Positions 19,882-28,913 of a DNA stretch of 37,180 nt are shown piece by piece. A program made the translations under genes and the position numbers. Each line of letters opens with the position of its first letter. Position 1 is the first letter of the stretch. The stretch is from a virus. The stretch lies in the IMG/VR virus record IMGVR_UViG_3300006737_000075, positions 1 through 37,180 of that record; one strand, 5' to 3'. The notes under the pieces are model-generated. The model ran no database searches. It was not told where the DNA came from and saw nothing but the letters and a program-made list of their open reading frames with translations.

Positions 19882-21075
19882 TCAAATCCCCGTCATGAAA
19901 TCAATCGGCATGAATGTTAAGTCGCCCTCATACACGTTCTCACCTGCGTTATAACTAAACGACATTGAAACGACTGTGCCTGTTATTCCCGTCTTTGGGT
20001 TGGTTGGGTCGAACACCGACGATACGCTCAACGTATTCGCTTCTGACCCTTGTTCGTACGCGTTCGTTCGACCTGTCATTATCATCATGTTGCGTTCTAC
20101 ATAATCGTCATTCGCGGATGATGATGTAATGAGTGAGTTGTAAGGCAGTTGTAGCCCGATAATGTAGTCCGCGCTTTGCTTCGTTGCGAGGCTAAAATTT
20201 GATTCGACAAGACTGTTGGGGTCGTCGGGGTCAGATGGACCACCCAAAGCGCGACCAACAGCCCCAACACCCAATGTCGCATTACCGATGTATCCAATCA
20301 GGTCTTGAAGTTTATCTCCCGCGCTTTTACAGGATTTGTCAAGCCCACCTGCAAATACCTCAAAGAAGGGCGTTTTGCTCGCGAACGATGTGCTAAACGA
20401 GGGCGTCTCGTTGTTCCCTGCAAAGCCTGTTTCTTTGGCTGTGAATGTCAATTTAGCGTTACCAAGCGAAGCGTTGATACCTGTCCCTGTTGTGATAGTG
20501 AAAGCGTCTGTGAAGTTTGTACCACCCGCTGTTGTGAGTTGGTCGGTGTATTGCCCTGCCGCTCCTTCTAAAGCAGTCTTAATGGCAGTCGCCAATGCCG
20601 CACCTGTGGTAATACCTTGAATGCCGACAGACGTGACAGGAGGGTTGTTTGTTTTGCTGTGTGAAGCAGTCGATGAGTTGAACAGAATGCGAATGGGTTT
20701 GAGTGCCGTTGTCGTCCCTGTATAGGCTGTTTCGATTTCAAAATACAAATTGTTCAAATCAGACGCGGATATACCACCCGCACCATCACCACTCATAAGA
20801 ACAGAATGAGAACCACTACTGTCATCTTTTCGCGCGCTAAAGTCAATTGAAGCAACTGCCGCTTTCTTTTCAAAAGATGACGAGGCGCAATCATCGTCAG
20901 CGAGCATGACTGTCAATTTGTAATCAGCCGTCACCATGTTCAGGTCGACAGAATATCGCTCACCAAAAACGGGAACAGGAAGAACAGGAACGCTTCGCGT
21001 AATGTTGAGTGAATACGACATACAATCCAACTCAAGTAATTCACCGTCGTTGCGAACCAATCGAATCTTCGTCAT
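19882..21075 (-). CDS. Putative distal tail (Dit-like) protein (397 aa)
   Basis: The gene lies directly downstream of the tape measure gene, overlapping its stop (ATGA), where siphoviruses normally encode the distal tail protein. The N-terminus, TKIRLVRNDGELLELD followed by a strand-rich stretch ending VTADYKLTVMLADDD, resembles the opening beta domain of tail-tip proteins. The middle, about residues 100-235, is Thr/Gly/Ala-rich and looks like an inserted beta domain. The C-terminal NAGENVYEGDLTFMPID is also strand-like. AGGAGG lies upstream of the ATG. The name depends mainly on gene order. Confidence 0.6.
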   Translation of the reverse strand: MTKIRLVRNDGELLELDCMSYSLNITRSVPVLPVPVFGERYSVDLNMVTADYKLTVMLADDDCASSSFEKKAAVASIDFSARKDDSSGSHSVLMSGDGAGGISASDLNNLYFEIETAYTGTTTALKPIRILFNSSTASHSKTNNPPVTSVGIQGITTGAALATAIKTALEGAAGQYTDQLTTAGGTNFTDAFTITTGTGINASLGNAKLTFTAKETGFAGNNETPSFSTSFASKTPFFEVFAGGLDKSCKSAGDKLQDLIGYIGNATLGVGAVGRALGGPSDPDDPNSLVESNFSLATKQSADYIIGLQLPYNSLITSSSANDDYVERNMMIMTGRTNAYEQGSEANTLSVSSVFDPTNPKTGITGTVVSMSFSYNAGENVYEGDLTFMPIDFMTGI

Positions 21076-22787
21076 ACTGCTGACCTCCTGTTCCCACCTG
21101 AACGGCCACCGCGAGCCATTTCAGCGCGAATCAAATCTCCAATTTCTTTCGCCAACTGCTTCTTATCGGTTCGGTCTGTAACACCACCGACGTTGATGTT
21201 TACTGTAACACCACCACCGCCACCCAAACCAATACCTTGCGGGTTGTTTTTTCTGCTAAGAGGGACAACTGCTTCGGGTCCATCCTCACCAATCATGGCA
21301 AGCGTTGGGCTGTTGACAACACCACCTTTCGCGAGCATAGGAACTGTCGGCAATTTGAACGTTTTACCTCCGACAACAGGAACCCAATTAGGAATGTCAA
21401 ACTTCATCTTCCTTGCAAACTTATTGTAAATACCCATGACGGCATTGAACACTGATTTGAAACCTTTCACGAATCCATTTTTGATAGTCTTCGGTATGCT
21501 TAAGAACCAATCAATAAGAGAGCCACCGCCGAAGATAACATCTTCGGCAAATGACGCTCCTATGTCAAACAACGCTGTGAATATACCTACAACCAACCCT
21601 ATGACTAAACTAATCGCGCCTGTAAGAAGAGCAACGATTCCACCAAAGAGCATACCTAATCCTGCTAACGCGCCATAAAAAATGGTCGCACCCCATTCAA
21701 AAATAAACGTCATCACGCCTCCTAAGAATGCTACAATTTGGTCCCAATACTTGATGATGATTGCGATAATGAAAATGATACCTGCCGCGATTGCTACGGG
21801 AATTGTTGCACCAAAAGCCAAAACCAACGCGCCATAAATAAGTAACGTTCCTACGATACCGATAACCCAATCAATAAATGTATCTCCTGTTCCTTGAACA
21901 AACAACCAAAGCGCGGCAATACCACCGGTAAGCAAGCCAAGCGCGAGAAGAACAACTCCAACAAGTGCCATTGTCGATGCAATCGCTGACGTCGCCGCCA
22001 CACCGAATGTGAATTTCAGATACAAAACCGCACCTGCGAACACCAAAAAGGTCGCAGTCGCCGCCGCAATTGCCAACTCCATACTGCCTGTTTCGTTTTG
22101 AACAAGTTGAAAAACACCAACAGTCGCTGTCAGTATTCCTAACGTTATCGCGACAGTTCCGCTGAAGAATACGAACGCGGCGGCGGTGACGAGGACTGAG
22201 GCGGCGAGAATGTCGAACAACGCCGCCAACCCTTCTTCATCACCCTCGCCTGACAATATCAACACAAGACCCTGAACCGCGTCATGAACGAAGCCCATAT
22301 TTTCCGTGAAACCAAGAAGAGGTGTATTCGCGCCATCAAAGGCTATGGATAACGCGGCAAGCGCGAAACCAACAATGAGGAATATCGAAATAAGAGAAAA
22401 CACGCGCGTAGCAAGACGAGTAAAGATGTTATTTGACTTAGCCAATATCTTGTTGTTCATCTTGGCAACTCCGCCAAACATCATCTTTTGCGCGATTAAC
22501 TTTTGAAGAAGCGTCATTTTGCCGTCCAACGTTTCATTCTCTTTGTCGGTCATCGCTGAATGATTTGCAATCTTTTTCGTGACGTTGCTGATTGATGAAG
22601 CGAATCCTGCGAGCGAGCGAAGAATCCCTGTAATAGGGCTTTTTTGCATTGCCGTACTCAATTTCATTTGTTGCTTTTCAAGAATACCCATCTTCTTTGA
22701 AGCGTTAAGACTGACGACACCTGCTTGTTCCAACTGTTGAATAACCTTCTCGGTTACAGTCGCGACGTCAGCCAAATCTCCTGCCAT
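21072..22787 (-). CDS. Tail tape measure protein (about 571 aa)
   Basis: The C-terminal part has the typical end of tape measure proteins: LAKGGVVNSPTLAMIGEDG followed by PEAVVPLSR near residues 495-520, then a Gly-rich linker (GLGGGGGVTVNINVGG). The centre (about 130-430) is a long run of hydrophobic, membrane-like helices, as usual for this family; the N-terminus is helical and polar. The protein sets tail length; at roughly 1.5 angstroms per residue the tail would be near 85 nm. An in-frame GTG lies three codons earlier at 22796, but the ATG at 22785-22787 has the better-placed GGGTGG, so I chose it. It follows the chaperone frameshift product almost without a gap. Confidence 0.9.
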   Translation of the reverse strand: MAGDLADVATVTEKVIQQLEQAGVVSLNASKKMGILEKQQMKLSTAMQKSPITGILRSLAGFASSISNVTKKIANHSAMTDKENETLDGKMTLLQKLIAQKMMFGGVAKMNNKILAKSNNIFTRLATRVFSLISIFLIVGFALAALSIAFDGANTPLLGFTENMGFVHDAVQGLVLILSGEGDEEGLAALFDILAASVLVTAAAFVFFSGTVAITLGILTATVGVFQLVQNETGSMELAIAAATATFLVFAGAVLYLKFTFGVAATSAIASTMALVGVVLLALGLLTGGIAALWLFVQGTGDTFIDWVIGIVGTLLIYGALVLAFGATIPVAIAAGIIFIIAIIIKYWDQIVAFLGGVMTFIFEWGATIFYGALAGLGMLFGGIVALLTGAISLVIGLVVGIFTALFDIGASFAEDVIFGGGSLIDWFLSIPKTIKNGFVKGFKSVFNAVMGIYNKFARKMKFDIPNWVPVVGGKTFKLPTVPMLAKGGVVNSPTLAMIGEDGPEAVVPLSRKNNPQGIGLGGGGGVTVNINVGGVTDRTDKKQLAKEIGDLIRAEMARGGRSGGNRRSAV

Positions 22788-22789
22788 TC

Positions 22790-23436
22790 TTACCACCCTT
22801 CGCTGTGAGGCATCGGTCCATGTGTTGAACCTACGCGACGCTTGCTTTTCGCACCATCGCTCGCTTTCTTAATCTCTTCGGCCTTCAATTGTTCAGCCGC
22901 ACTCGCCCAAATGAATGATTTTTCAAATGCGCTTATGTTCATATCCCATACCTCTTGTAAACTCAACCCATAATGTTTCGCGACAAAATATGCCGCCGAA
23001 TCAAACATCATGTCTGTCGCTTCGGGCTTTGGATTCTTGAAGAAGTCAACCGCTTCTCCTATTCCGTCAGCCCATCCGCTAAAGGGTTCGCCATCAAGTC
23101 GTGAGGTTGAGGAAGAAGAGCGATAATCTGTTGAGCGACGAAAGGTCTCAACGACAACATTTGCGGAATGGTCAGGCGCGGTTCAGTCTTTTCAATGGCT
23201 TCTGCGAACATATACTTCCAATATGCCGCCAAGTCAATATCGACTGTTGCGTTCGATTTAATGGAGACAAACGATTTAACTGCGTCTTGAAGTTGCATGA
23301 AGGATAATTCCCTCACCCACACTTTCATTACAGCGTTATCATCGTCTTCATTTACTTGTATTTCATGCTCCGTCGCTTGACTGTTCACCAACAGGCTCGT
23401 CAAGTCCGCTATCGTTTTCGTGGTCATTTTCATCAC
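22790..23436 (-). CDS. Tail assembly chaperone, long G-T form made by -1 frameshift
   Basis: Ribosomes slipping back one base at CCCTTTA (23080-23086) would leave the 125-residue frame and continue to the stop at 22790-22792. This adds about 98 residues, beginning FSGWADGIGEAVDFFKNPKP after the shared start and ending GPMPHSEGW. The extension frame is closed by a TGA a few codons upstream of the slippery site, so it cannot be reached without the slip in that region; a smaller ATG-started frame (23011) also exists inside it. This is the same layout as lambda G/GT, where the minor long form recruits the tube protein to the tape measure. The tape measure gene follows at once. Confidence 0.75.
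23059..23436 (-). CDS. Tail assembly chaperone, short G form (125 aa)
   Basis: The mostly helical protein carries RELSFMQLQDAVKSF near residues 43-57, YWKYMFAEAIEKTEP and QMLSLRPFVAQQI, a pattern common to the short tail assembly chaperones encoded before tape measure genes. The start is uncertain: ATGs occur at 23436, 23433 and 23427, with no strong ribosome binding site, and the gene overlaps the upstream SAP-domain gene by 74 bases, so translation may be coupled. The stop TAG (23059-23061) lies 18 bases beyond the slippery heptamer. The protein is expected to bind the tape measure during assembly and not to be in the finished virion. Confidence 0.75.
   Translation of the reverse strand: MMKMTTKTIADLTSLLVNSQATEHEIQVNEDDDNAVMKVWVRELSFMQLQDAVKSFVSIKSNATVDIDLAAYWKYMFAEAIEKTEPRLTIPQMLSLRPFVAQQIIALLPQPHDLMANPLADGLTE
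23080..23086 (-). other. Programmed -1 frameshift site CCCTTTA
   Basis: Read on the minus strand, C CCT TTA fits the X XXY YYZ slippery pattern in the chaperone frame (codons Pro-Leu, re-paired as Pro-Phe). The -1 frame has a TGA a few codons upstream and then stays open for about 98 codons, and the zero frame stops six codons after the heptamer. I did not work out a downstream stimulatory hairpin. Confidence 0.8.
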
Positions 23437-23776
23437 TTACTGTTTTTTCTTCGCTTGTCGCGGCCTCTTCGGAGGGAGCGACTTCTTCCACTTCAACTGC
23501 CTCTTCGGAGGGGGTATCGGCTTCAATAAGGCGAGCGATGAGTTCCGCCTTTGTTCCTGTGACAGGAAGACTGCGCGCTCGTAGGAGTGCTTTGAGTTCT
23601 TCAACAGTCATGGAGTCGTAATCTGTTCCTTGTAATTGGTCAGGGAATGGATTGCCGTCAGTCTTTGCGGCTTCGGGATTGAAGATTTCTTCTTCAACAG
23701 GTTCAGCGATAACTGCGGTTTCAGTTACAGCGCGAATACGCAATGGTCGTTCATCGCCTAAGTGCATACTCTTCAT
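23363..23776 (-). CDS. SAP-domain acidic protein (about 137 aa)
   Basis: Counting from the GTG at 23785, a SAP-like helix-turn-helix lies near residues 58-91: YDSMTVEELKALLRARSLPV, then TGTKAELIARLIEAD. SAP domains usually bind DNA but also occur in phage structural and assembly proteins. The C-terminal third is strongly acidic and probably disordered (Glu/Ser/Asp-rich). The upstream GTG (23785) gives three more residues; I prefer the ATG at 23774-23776 because it makes the TGATG overlap seen at other junctions here. A later ATG (23767) is also possible. It sits between a Cys-rich protein and the tail chaperone, so a tail-assembly role is likely but unproven. Confidence 0.75.
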   Translation of the reverse strand: MKSMHLGDERPLRIRAVTETAVIAEPVEEEIFNPEAAKTDGNPFPDQLQGTDYDSMTVEELKALLRARSLPVTGTKAELIARLIEADTPSEEAVEVEEVAPSEEAATSEEKTVSDENDHENDSGLDEPVGEQSSDGA

Positions 23777-24666
23777 CAAGCACACGACCCTTTATCCATA
23801 CATTCAGCACACTTTTTCTTGCCGCAATCATCGCAACATTTTTTGCATGACCCGCTTTTTCCGCAATCATCGCACACTCTCTCATCTTTCATGAAATACC
23901 ATGCGTCGCGTATTGCCATAGGCATACCTGTTTTCACACCCATACCTCGCAAAGTCTGTTTGAATTGTGGGTTCACTTGGTCGAAAGCACCCATGCCTTG
24001 AGGCATACCTGCGGGTCCCATCTTTGGTTGGCGATTCATAAAGCGTCCGTAATCTTTGCTTTGGAAACCGCTTGTTTGCGCCCCCACTCCACCTGCTGCT
24101 TGACGACTTAAATCATCAACTCGACCGACAGTTGGTCGCGGTACTGCTTGAACTTGTTGTCCAACGTCGTTAATCCTTGCACCAAAGTGTGAAGAATAAT
24201 TGTCTTCAACATCCGCGCCCATATCTCCTACTTCTTCGTCATCATCAGGGTCAATTACGGTTGGTGTGTTCCTTCTGCGTCCGGCCACTCTGTTGCCAGT
24301 TCTCTCATTATACCCTCTAAACGGACGCGTTTCGTCCTGCATATGACGCCCTCTTGATTGTTGCTTGCCTTGTTGGTCATTACGCCTATCATCATCTTGA
24401 TAGAAATTACCGGGTTCCATCCCTTCTTCACCTGCGTCAGCACCTTCGCCTTGTAAGCGAGCAACGGGCATTCCATATCGGTCGCCCCTTCTGTTTATAT
24501 TTACAGGTCTTGATTGTTGAATAGCGCGCGGAACAGAAGTTGGCACATCGTCGGGGTTTAATCCTTTGACACCAAACCTCTGTCTATCGCGGTCGTTTAT
24601 ATTAGTGTTAATTCTAAATTCTTCGTCGCCTTTCAGTAATCCCCATGCATCATTCATTATGTTCAT
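23776..24666 (-). CDS. Cys-rich protein with AWxLLK motifs at both ends (about 296 aa)
   Basis: I chose the ATG at 24664-24666 because GAGGTGA is five bases upstream; a GTG three codons earlier (24675) would overlap that site. The N-terminus reads MNIMNDAWGLLKGDEEF. Residues about 20-250 are Arg/Gln/Gly/Asp-rich and look disordered. Near the C-terminus a second copy, PMAIRDAWYFMKDERV, leads directly into a block with at least four CxxC-like pairs (CDDCGKSGSC, CCDDCGKKKC, AECMDKGSC), which should bind zinc. The gene follows the tail tube gene after four bases. No known family comes to mind. The disordered middle between two copies of one motif suggests a linker or scaffold that bridges two partners. 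Confidence 0.8.
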   Translation of the reverse strand: MNIMNDAWGLLKGDEEFRINTNINDRDRQRFGVKGLNPDDVPTSVPRAIQQSRPVNINRRGDRYGMPVARLQGEGADAGEEGMEPGNFYQDDDRRNDQQGKQQSRGRHMQDETRPFRGYNERTGNRVAGRRRNTPTVIDPDDDEEVGDMGADVEDNYSSHFGARINDVGQQVQAVPRPTVGRVDDLSRQAAGGVGAQTSGFQSKDYGRFMNRQPKMGPAGMPQGMGAFDQVNPQFKQTLRGMGVKTGMPMAIRDAWYFMKDERVCDDCGKSGSCKKCCDDCGKKKCAECMDKGSCA

Positions 24667-24676
24667 TTTGTTCACC

Positions 24677-26608
24677 TCACATGTGTAAGAACGCGTCGCG
24701 TGAAATAACGCGAACGTGTTTTGGTTTGATTTTCAATTCACTCTTAATGACACCTTTGTCTTCAGGGATTGGGAGCGGTGCTTCTGTAATCAGATAGTCG
24801 TCGATGATAATGACGACCTCTTCGCGATTGTTTCCTGCACCTGCTTTGGTCAGGGTGAGCGTGATTGGTTCGGTGAAGTCATGAGTGCGGTTGGTTCTGA
24901 ACTCATGCCAAATAAGCGGGTCAGATGCGATAATGGTCATCGACAAATCGTATTCCATCGTCTTTTCAATCATGATGTTCGCGTTGCGTGAACCACCGAA
25001 CGGTATTTGCTCAAGTGAATCTCCTGCTGTATTACGATTCTCGGCTTGACTGTTCCCGCGAATCGTATAGATGGCTTCGGAATTATTGTTGCCACTCAAG
25101 GCAAAGTTTGTGACTTGCGCAATATTTACTCCAAACGAACTGATTTGACCGTTGTAAAAGAAGAATGGTTTTTCTGTATTCGGAGCGATACCTGCTTTCT
25201 TTCGATTGACGACGCTGTTGCCTGTATTCTCAAACATTCGGTGCGCGGTGTATCGGTCTCCTTTGTTAGAATCTTCAAGACGTCCTGTGTCGGTGTAGCA
25301 ATACAACGCATCGAAATTGATTGACAATTTGACTTCTGCGTCAGCGTCAGCCGCAAGCGAGAAGTCTTTGACTTTGCATCCTTTCCAAATGCGCGTCAGT
25401 TGTTTGCTATCATTCGCGGAACCGGGAGCGGCTTCGTTAGCAAGGGCGTCAGTTGTGTTTGCGTTAAACGAACCAACGTTGTGTGTGCGAATGCTTGACT
25501 CAACAGCAAACGTTGGGAGAGTTGCTCCTGAAAACAACAATCGCGATTGACGGTTGGTAATAGTTCCAAATGTTCCTGCGGCGGTATCAAAGTGTGGTGA
25601 GCCGTTGGATGATGCCGCATCGTATTTTACGCGCTTACAGGCGTATCCTGTGTGGCTAAACGAAAGTGGTTCTTCAAGATGGATTCGTCGCGTTGTTGTG
25701 TCAATGTATAGCACTTGACGGATTTCGTTTCGCTCGACTTCTTCCATGTCGATACCTGTGCCGTCAGCACCCCATTTCTTTGAAGATGCGGCGGGTGTGT
25801 CCTTCGGGAACGGTGTTGCTGTTCCATCAACGATGATGATGTATTCACCTGCAACAAGATTGGAGAGTGTGCCTGTGTATCCGATGTAAGTGTCACCTGC
25901 GGCGATGTCGGCGAACGATGTGGACGCGGTTGGGTTGCCAGTCATAACAGAAGAAGGCACGTCAATGATTTCGCGACCAAGTGAGTAGTAAAGCCAACGT
26001 GCGCTGTTCATCATTGTTTCAAGCGCACCGCCTGTGTTCTCAAATCGTTGAGGCTCTTGGATGACCACATCACGACCGACACCAACAATGTGTGCGCGCC
26101 TTTCTGTGACTTTGGTTTCAGGGAGTGAGACGGTCGCGGCGAGACCGATGAATTGGTCGGTAAGGACAGATTCATCCGCTGATACCGCGTTAGCATGGAA
26201 TGTCATACCTGTGTCAATGGTTGGTGTTCCAAGCGTGCTGATGACCAATTCATCACCTGAATTTGAGGATTGACCCAACGCTTCTTTTAAATCGCGGTCA
26301 AGAATAAGCGTTGTCCCTCTATTCTCGACGATAGTGTAAGAGTTACCTGTGGTTGCGTGGTTATCGAGATTGAATGACCCACCACCAATGATGCGAAGTT
26401 CTGACCCAACGAGCATACCTTTGGGATAGCGCAGGTTGGACGAAGAGTCAAAGAACCCTTCACTTGCGCCGCTGAAATTTATCTTGTTGCGGTCGCTTCC
26501 ATCGACCGCGAATTGAAGCCCACCGAACCCGCCGTGTGCGAGAACGATGCCGCATTCTTTTCCGAATGTCACTTCGGATAAATCACCTTTATACACAGTT
26601 GATGCCAT
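24677..26608 (-). CDS. Major tail tube protein (643 aa)
   Basis: The protein is almost all beta: short Gly-rich strands, DTGMTFHANAVSADESVLTD near 150, and a C-terminal half with repeated strand patterns. The last 80 residues (EPITLTLTKAGAGN, then EEVVIIIDDYLITEAPLPIP and SELKIKPKHVRVISRDAF) fit the closing sheet of tail tube proteins. With its place between terminator-like and chaperone genes, tail tube is the best reading. It is longer than typical tube proteins (often 150-350 residues), so added surface domains are likely in residues about 60-400. No sheath gene accompanies it, which argues for a non-contractile tail. Only a weak purine-rich site precedes the ATG. Confidence 0.7.
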   Translation of the reverse strand: MASTVYKGDLSEVTFGKECGIVLAHGGFGGLQFAVDGSDRNKINFSGASEGFFDSSSNLRYPKGMLVGSELRIIGGGSFNLDNHATTGNSYTIVENRGTTLILDRDLKEALGQSSNSGDELVISTLGTPTIDTGMTFHANAVSADESVLTDQFIGLAATVSLPETKVTERRAHIVGVGRDVVIQEPQRFENTGGALETMMNSARWLYYSLGREIIDVPSSVMTGNPTASTSFADIAAGDTYIGYTGTLSNLVAGEYIIIVDGTATPFPKDTPAASSKKWGADGTGIDMEEVERNEIRQVLYIDTTTRRIHLEEPLSFSHTGYACKRVKYDAASSNGSPHFDTAAGTFGTITNRQSRLLFSGATLPTFAVESSIRTHNVGSFNANTTDALANEAAPGSANDSKQLTRIWKGCKVKDFSLAADADAEVKLSINFDALYCYTDTGRLEDSNKGDRYTAHRMFENTGNSVVNRKKAGIAPNTEKPFFFYNGQISSFGVNIAQVTNFALSGNNNSEAIYTIRGNSQAENRNTAGDSLEQIPFGGSRNANIMIEKTMEYDLSMTIIASDPLIWHEFRTNRTHDFTEPITLTLTKAGAGNNREEVVIIIDDYLITEAPLPIPEDKGVIKSELKIKPKHVRVISRDAFLHM

Positions 26609-26628
26609 ATTAAACAGTCCGCCTTACC

Positions 26629-27069
26629 TTACGCGATGAGTTCCGAGAAGATAACGATTTCGACCTGAAAGGTCATACGATGTAATCTTTTTGTTCGGTC
26701 TGACAAGTCAGTCCGTTGTTTGTATAACAAGCGGTCGAAGTTCGCGCCGTCTCCTTTTCGTTTGCTGTGAACAATGCGTCGTATCTCATCCTCAATTTTC
26801 ATGAGTTGAGTTCGTCCTCTCATTGTTCGCGCATCAACAGTAACGTTAATTCGTGTGTGGACAAAGTCGTAAAACACTTCAGGTTGCTCTTCGTTGTGAA
26901 CAGTCTCATACAAAAGAATCGCGTCTTTACTTGTCAAATCAAGACGCTTACCACGACCTGCCTCGATTGTTGTAATGTCTTCGACAATTGGCGTTCGTTG
27001 GTTCGTGTTGCCACGATTCCAATTATCCGAGAGGATTTTCTTGATGAGTTCAACGGATTCAAGAGCCAA
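26629..27069 (-). CDS. Tail terminator-like protein (146 aa)
   Basis: The start must be TTG (27067-27069): a TGA lies directly before it in frame, and GGAGG lies seven bases upstream. The protein has a helical N-terminus (ALESVELIKKILSDNW), then strands around FYDFVHTRINVTVDARTMRG, a basic helix (IEDEIRRIVHSKRKG) and a closing strand RMTFQVEIVIFSELI. This alpha/beta pattern resembles tail completion or terminator proteins that cap the tail tube beneath the neck. It overlaps the upstream gene by 11 bases. Position and fold pattern agree, but no diagnostic residue is known to me. Confidence 0.65.
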   Translation of the reverse strand: MALESVELIKKILSDNWNRGNTNQRTPIVEDITTIEAGRGKRLDLTSKDAILLYETVHNEEQPEVFYDFVHTRINVTVDARTMRGRTQLMKIEDEIRRIVHSKRKGDGANFDRLLYKQRTDLSDRTKRLHRMTFQVEIVIFSELIA

Positions 27070-27331
27070 TCAAATCCCTCCCAATCGGTGATTCTGACCG
27101 CGCCTGTTTCTTTGCGGCTTCGACGATGTTCTTGTATTCAGGGTCTTTCTCGCTCATGATTGTGCCATCTTCCTTGATGATTTGATTGTCGCTATTAACC
27201 GCCGCTCCGTAATCAAGAGCCGCCGCATCAAGAAAGATTCTCCCCTTGTCTGTAAAGATGCTTGCTTCGCGCACCTTCGGAAGGTCTTCACGGAGAGCAT
27301 CCGTAAGTGCTTTCTTGAAGGCTTCTTTCAT
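27059..27331 (-). CDS. Small neck protein, unrecognised (90 aa)
   Basis: The protein begins with an amphipathic helix (KEAFKKALTDALREDLPKV), continues with FTDKGRIFLDAAALDYGAAV and ends in a charged helix with SESPIGRDLIGS. It starts one base after the adaptor-like gene's stop and overlaps the terminator-like gene. Its position is that of head-closure or neck proteins, but I do not recognise a family. Confidence 0.65.
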   Translation of the reverse strand: MKEAFKKALTDALREDLPKVREASIFTDKGRIFLDAAALDYGAAVNSDNQIIKEDGTIMSEKDPEYKNIVEAAKKQARSESPIGRDLIGS

Positions 27332-27332
27332 A

Positions 27333-28913
27333 TCACAACACCGTCATAACTTCTGTATAGCGCGGTAGTGTTTCAGCCACCTGCGCTTTGAACAATTGGT
27401 ATTTGCTTCCCAAGTCCACGTTCTGTGTTCCTTCGGGCAACAGCACGCTACGGTCGTCAGACAGAATCAAATCCATCGCGACCAACTTCGTGCATACATC
27501 TTCGATGGCCTTTTCGACGTATCGCTCACCGTAAACATAGGACACCTTGACAGCGTTCCATGAGAAGTAAGGATAGGAGTTGTTGAAATAAATGACACCC
27601 AATTCGTAATCAGCCCACCAATCGCGAAGACGTGCTTCGTCACCTGTGGTCGTGCCGACGTAGTCAATCTTGAACTTCTTCTGATTGAGTGATGCACCGT
27701 TGGTTGCCGCCGCGCTAATATCACCTACGAGGTCTACGACACCATTGAGTGTTGTTCCTGTGATACTGGTGTAGTATCCGTATGTTGCGCCTATGTTGAT
27801 GATTCCGTATGGTGCGAGTCCTGCGACACTCGCAACCGTGATACTTGTCGCTGTTGAAGAAGATACAGTCGTCGTCGTATCGGTCGCTCCTGTAAACGTC
27901 ACACCGCTTGATGTGCAAGCATATGTCGCGTTCTCACCTGCTTCACCACGACGCATAGAGGTAATCTTGACTTGACCACCACCATAGTCAGCGTTTGCGG
28001 AAGCCATGAATTCGTGATGCACGTTGGCTGTAATCGTCCCATCTATTTCTGTCACGTCTTCAAAGACGAAAGATGGACTGAACAATGTCGCTGATTTACC
28101 TTTGCGCGCATCTTTGTTAATAACGTCGGCCAATTGCTGTGCTGTGCTAACATTGTCGAATTGCGCTCGGAACTTTGATGACCCATCACCTGCTGTGAGT
28201 GTCGCGACACCACCCCCACCGGGACATAAGAAGACTTTATCGGTATCAGCCGTGATTTGAGTGAAGTCGTTAATTTTCAATCGGATTTCAGCCGCCGCAA
28301 TTTCGCGATAGTCAGCACCCTGCCATATCTCAAGGCGAAGAATTTGTTGCGCGTTGCGGAACATCAACGGAACAGAACCAACGTAATCGGTATAGTATCG
28401 TCGTCGGTATGGTTTGTATGTGTCGAAGTTGAGGTATTCAGCAGTCTGCAACATAGGTCGCCATGAGTTGTTTGTGAGGTTGTCAATCTTATCTTGTGTG
28501 CGGAGAATGAGCGTTTCAACCTGTGCTTTCGTGACACCCTTACGTTTCCCATTGGTAAACGATTGAAGGTTTTGAATTTCTGCGTTTTGCGCTGTTGTGT
28601 ATGTTCCTGTCAGCGCGCCCGTAAATGACAAACGGACGTTGCCTGATGCGCGAGCAACGGCTGTAATCGTTCGCTCTTCGCCCATTTCAGCGTCGCTTGT
28701 AATTTCGATTTTATCTCCCACTTCAAAACCAACCAATCGGTAATCAGCAGGGCTGATGTCGACGTGCGTCGAACCATCATCGAGTGCTAAGAAAACAGGG
28801 TCAGGGAATGGGATTTGAAGAATGTCAGCAACCTTCTGTGCCGACGTGTAGTAAAGTCTGTCGGGAAAGAGGGGGCGACCTTCGCGCTCACCTGTTTGAA
28901 ATACGGTTGGCAT
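27333..28913 (-). CDS. Head-tail adaptor-like protein with inserted beta domains (526 aa)
   Basis: The first 60 residues include SAQKVADILQIPFPDPVFLA. A helix follows near 125-150 (VTKAQVETLILRTQDKIDNL), and a C-terminal helical part reads YVEKAIEDVCTKLVAMDLIL with DDRSVLLPEG after it. Helices at both ends with a long beta-rich middle suggest a head-tail adaptor enlarged by inserted domains. The middle contains a module near 345-400 (SITVASVAGLAPYGIINIGA...) resembling ones in the hub-like and giant proteins. The ATG overlaps the preceding stop (TGATG), with GAGGGATG upstream. The adaptor call comes mainly from gene order. Confidence 0.55.
   Translation of the reverse strand: MPTVFQTGEREGRPLFPDRLYYTSAQKVADILQIPFPDPVFLALDDGSTHVDISPADYRLVGFEVGDKIEITSDAEMGEERTITAVARASGNVRLSFTGALTGTYTTAQNAEIQNLQSFTNGKRKGVTKAQVETLILRTQDKIDNLTNNSWRPMLQTAEYLNFDTYKPYRRRYYTDYVGSVPLMFRNAQQILRLEIWQGADYREIAAAEIRLKINDFTQITADTDKVFLCPGGGGVATLTAGDGSSKFRAQFDNVSTAQQLADVINKDARKGKSATLFSPSFVFEDVTEIDGTITANVHHEFMASANADYGGGQVKITSMRRGEAGENATYACTSSGVTFTGATDTTTTVSSSTATSITVASVAGLAPYGIINIGATYGYYTSITGTTLNGVVDLVGDISAAATNGASLNQKKFKIDYVGTTTGDEARLRDWWADYELGVIYFNNSYPYFSWNAVKVSYVYGERYVEKAIEDVCTKLVAMDLILSDDRSVLLPEGTQNVDLGSKYQLFKAQVAETLPRYTEVMTVL

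Noticed and set aside
22790-23011. Independent 73-residue gene from the ATG at 23011
   Set aside because: The frame extends upstream to the slippery site, and no clear ribosome binding site precedes the ATG; it is better explained as the frameshifted end of the chaperone.
24677-26608. Tail sheath protein
   Set aside because: The length would suit a sheath, but there is no sheath-like C-terminal domain, only one tube candidate, and no baseplate-wedge genes of contractile tails.
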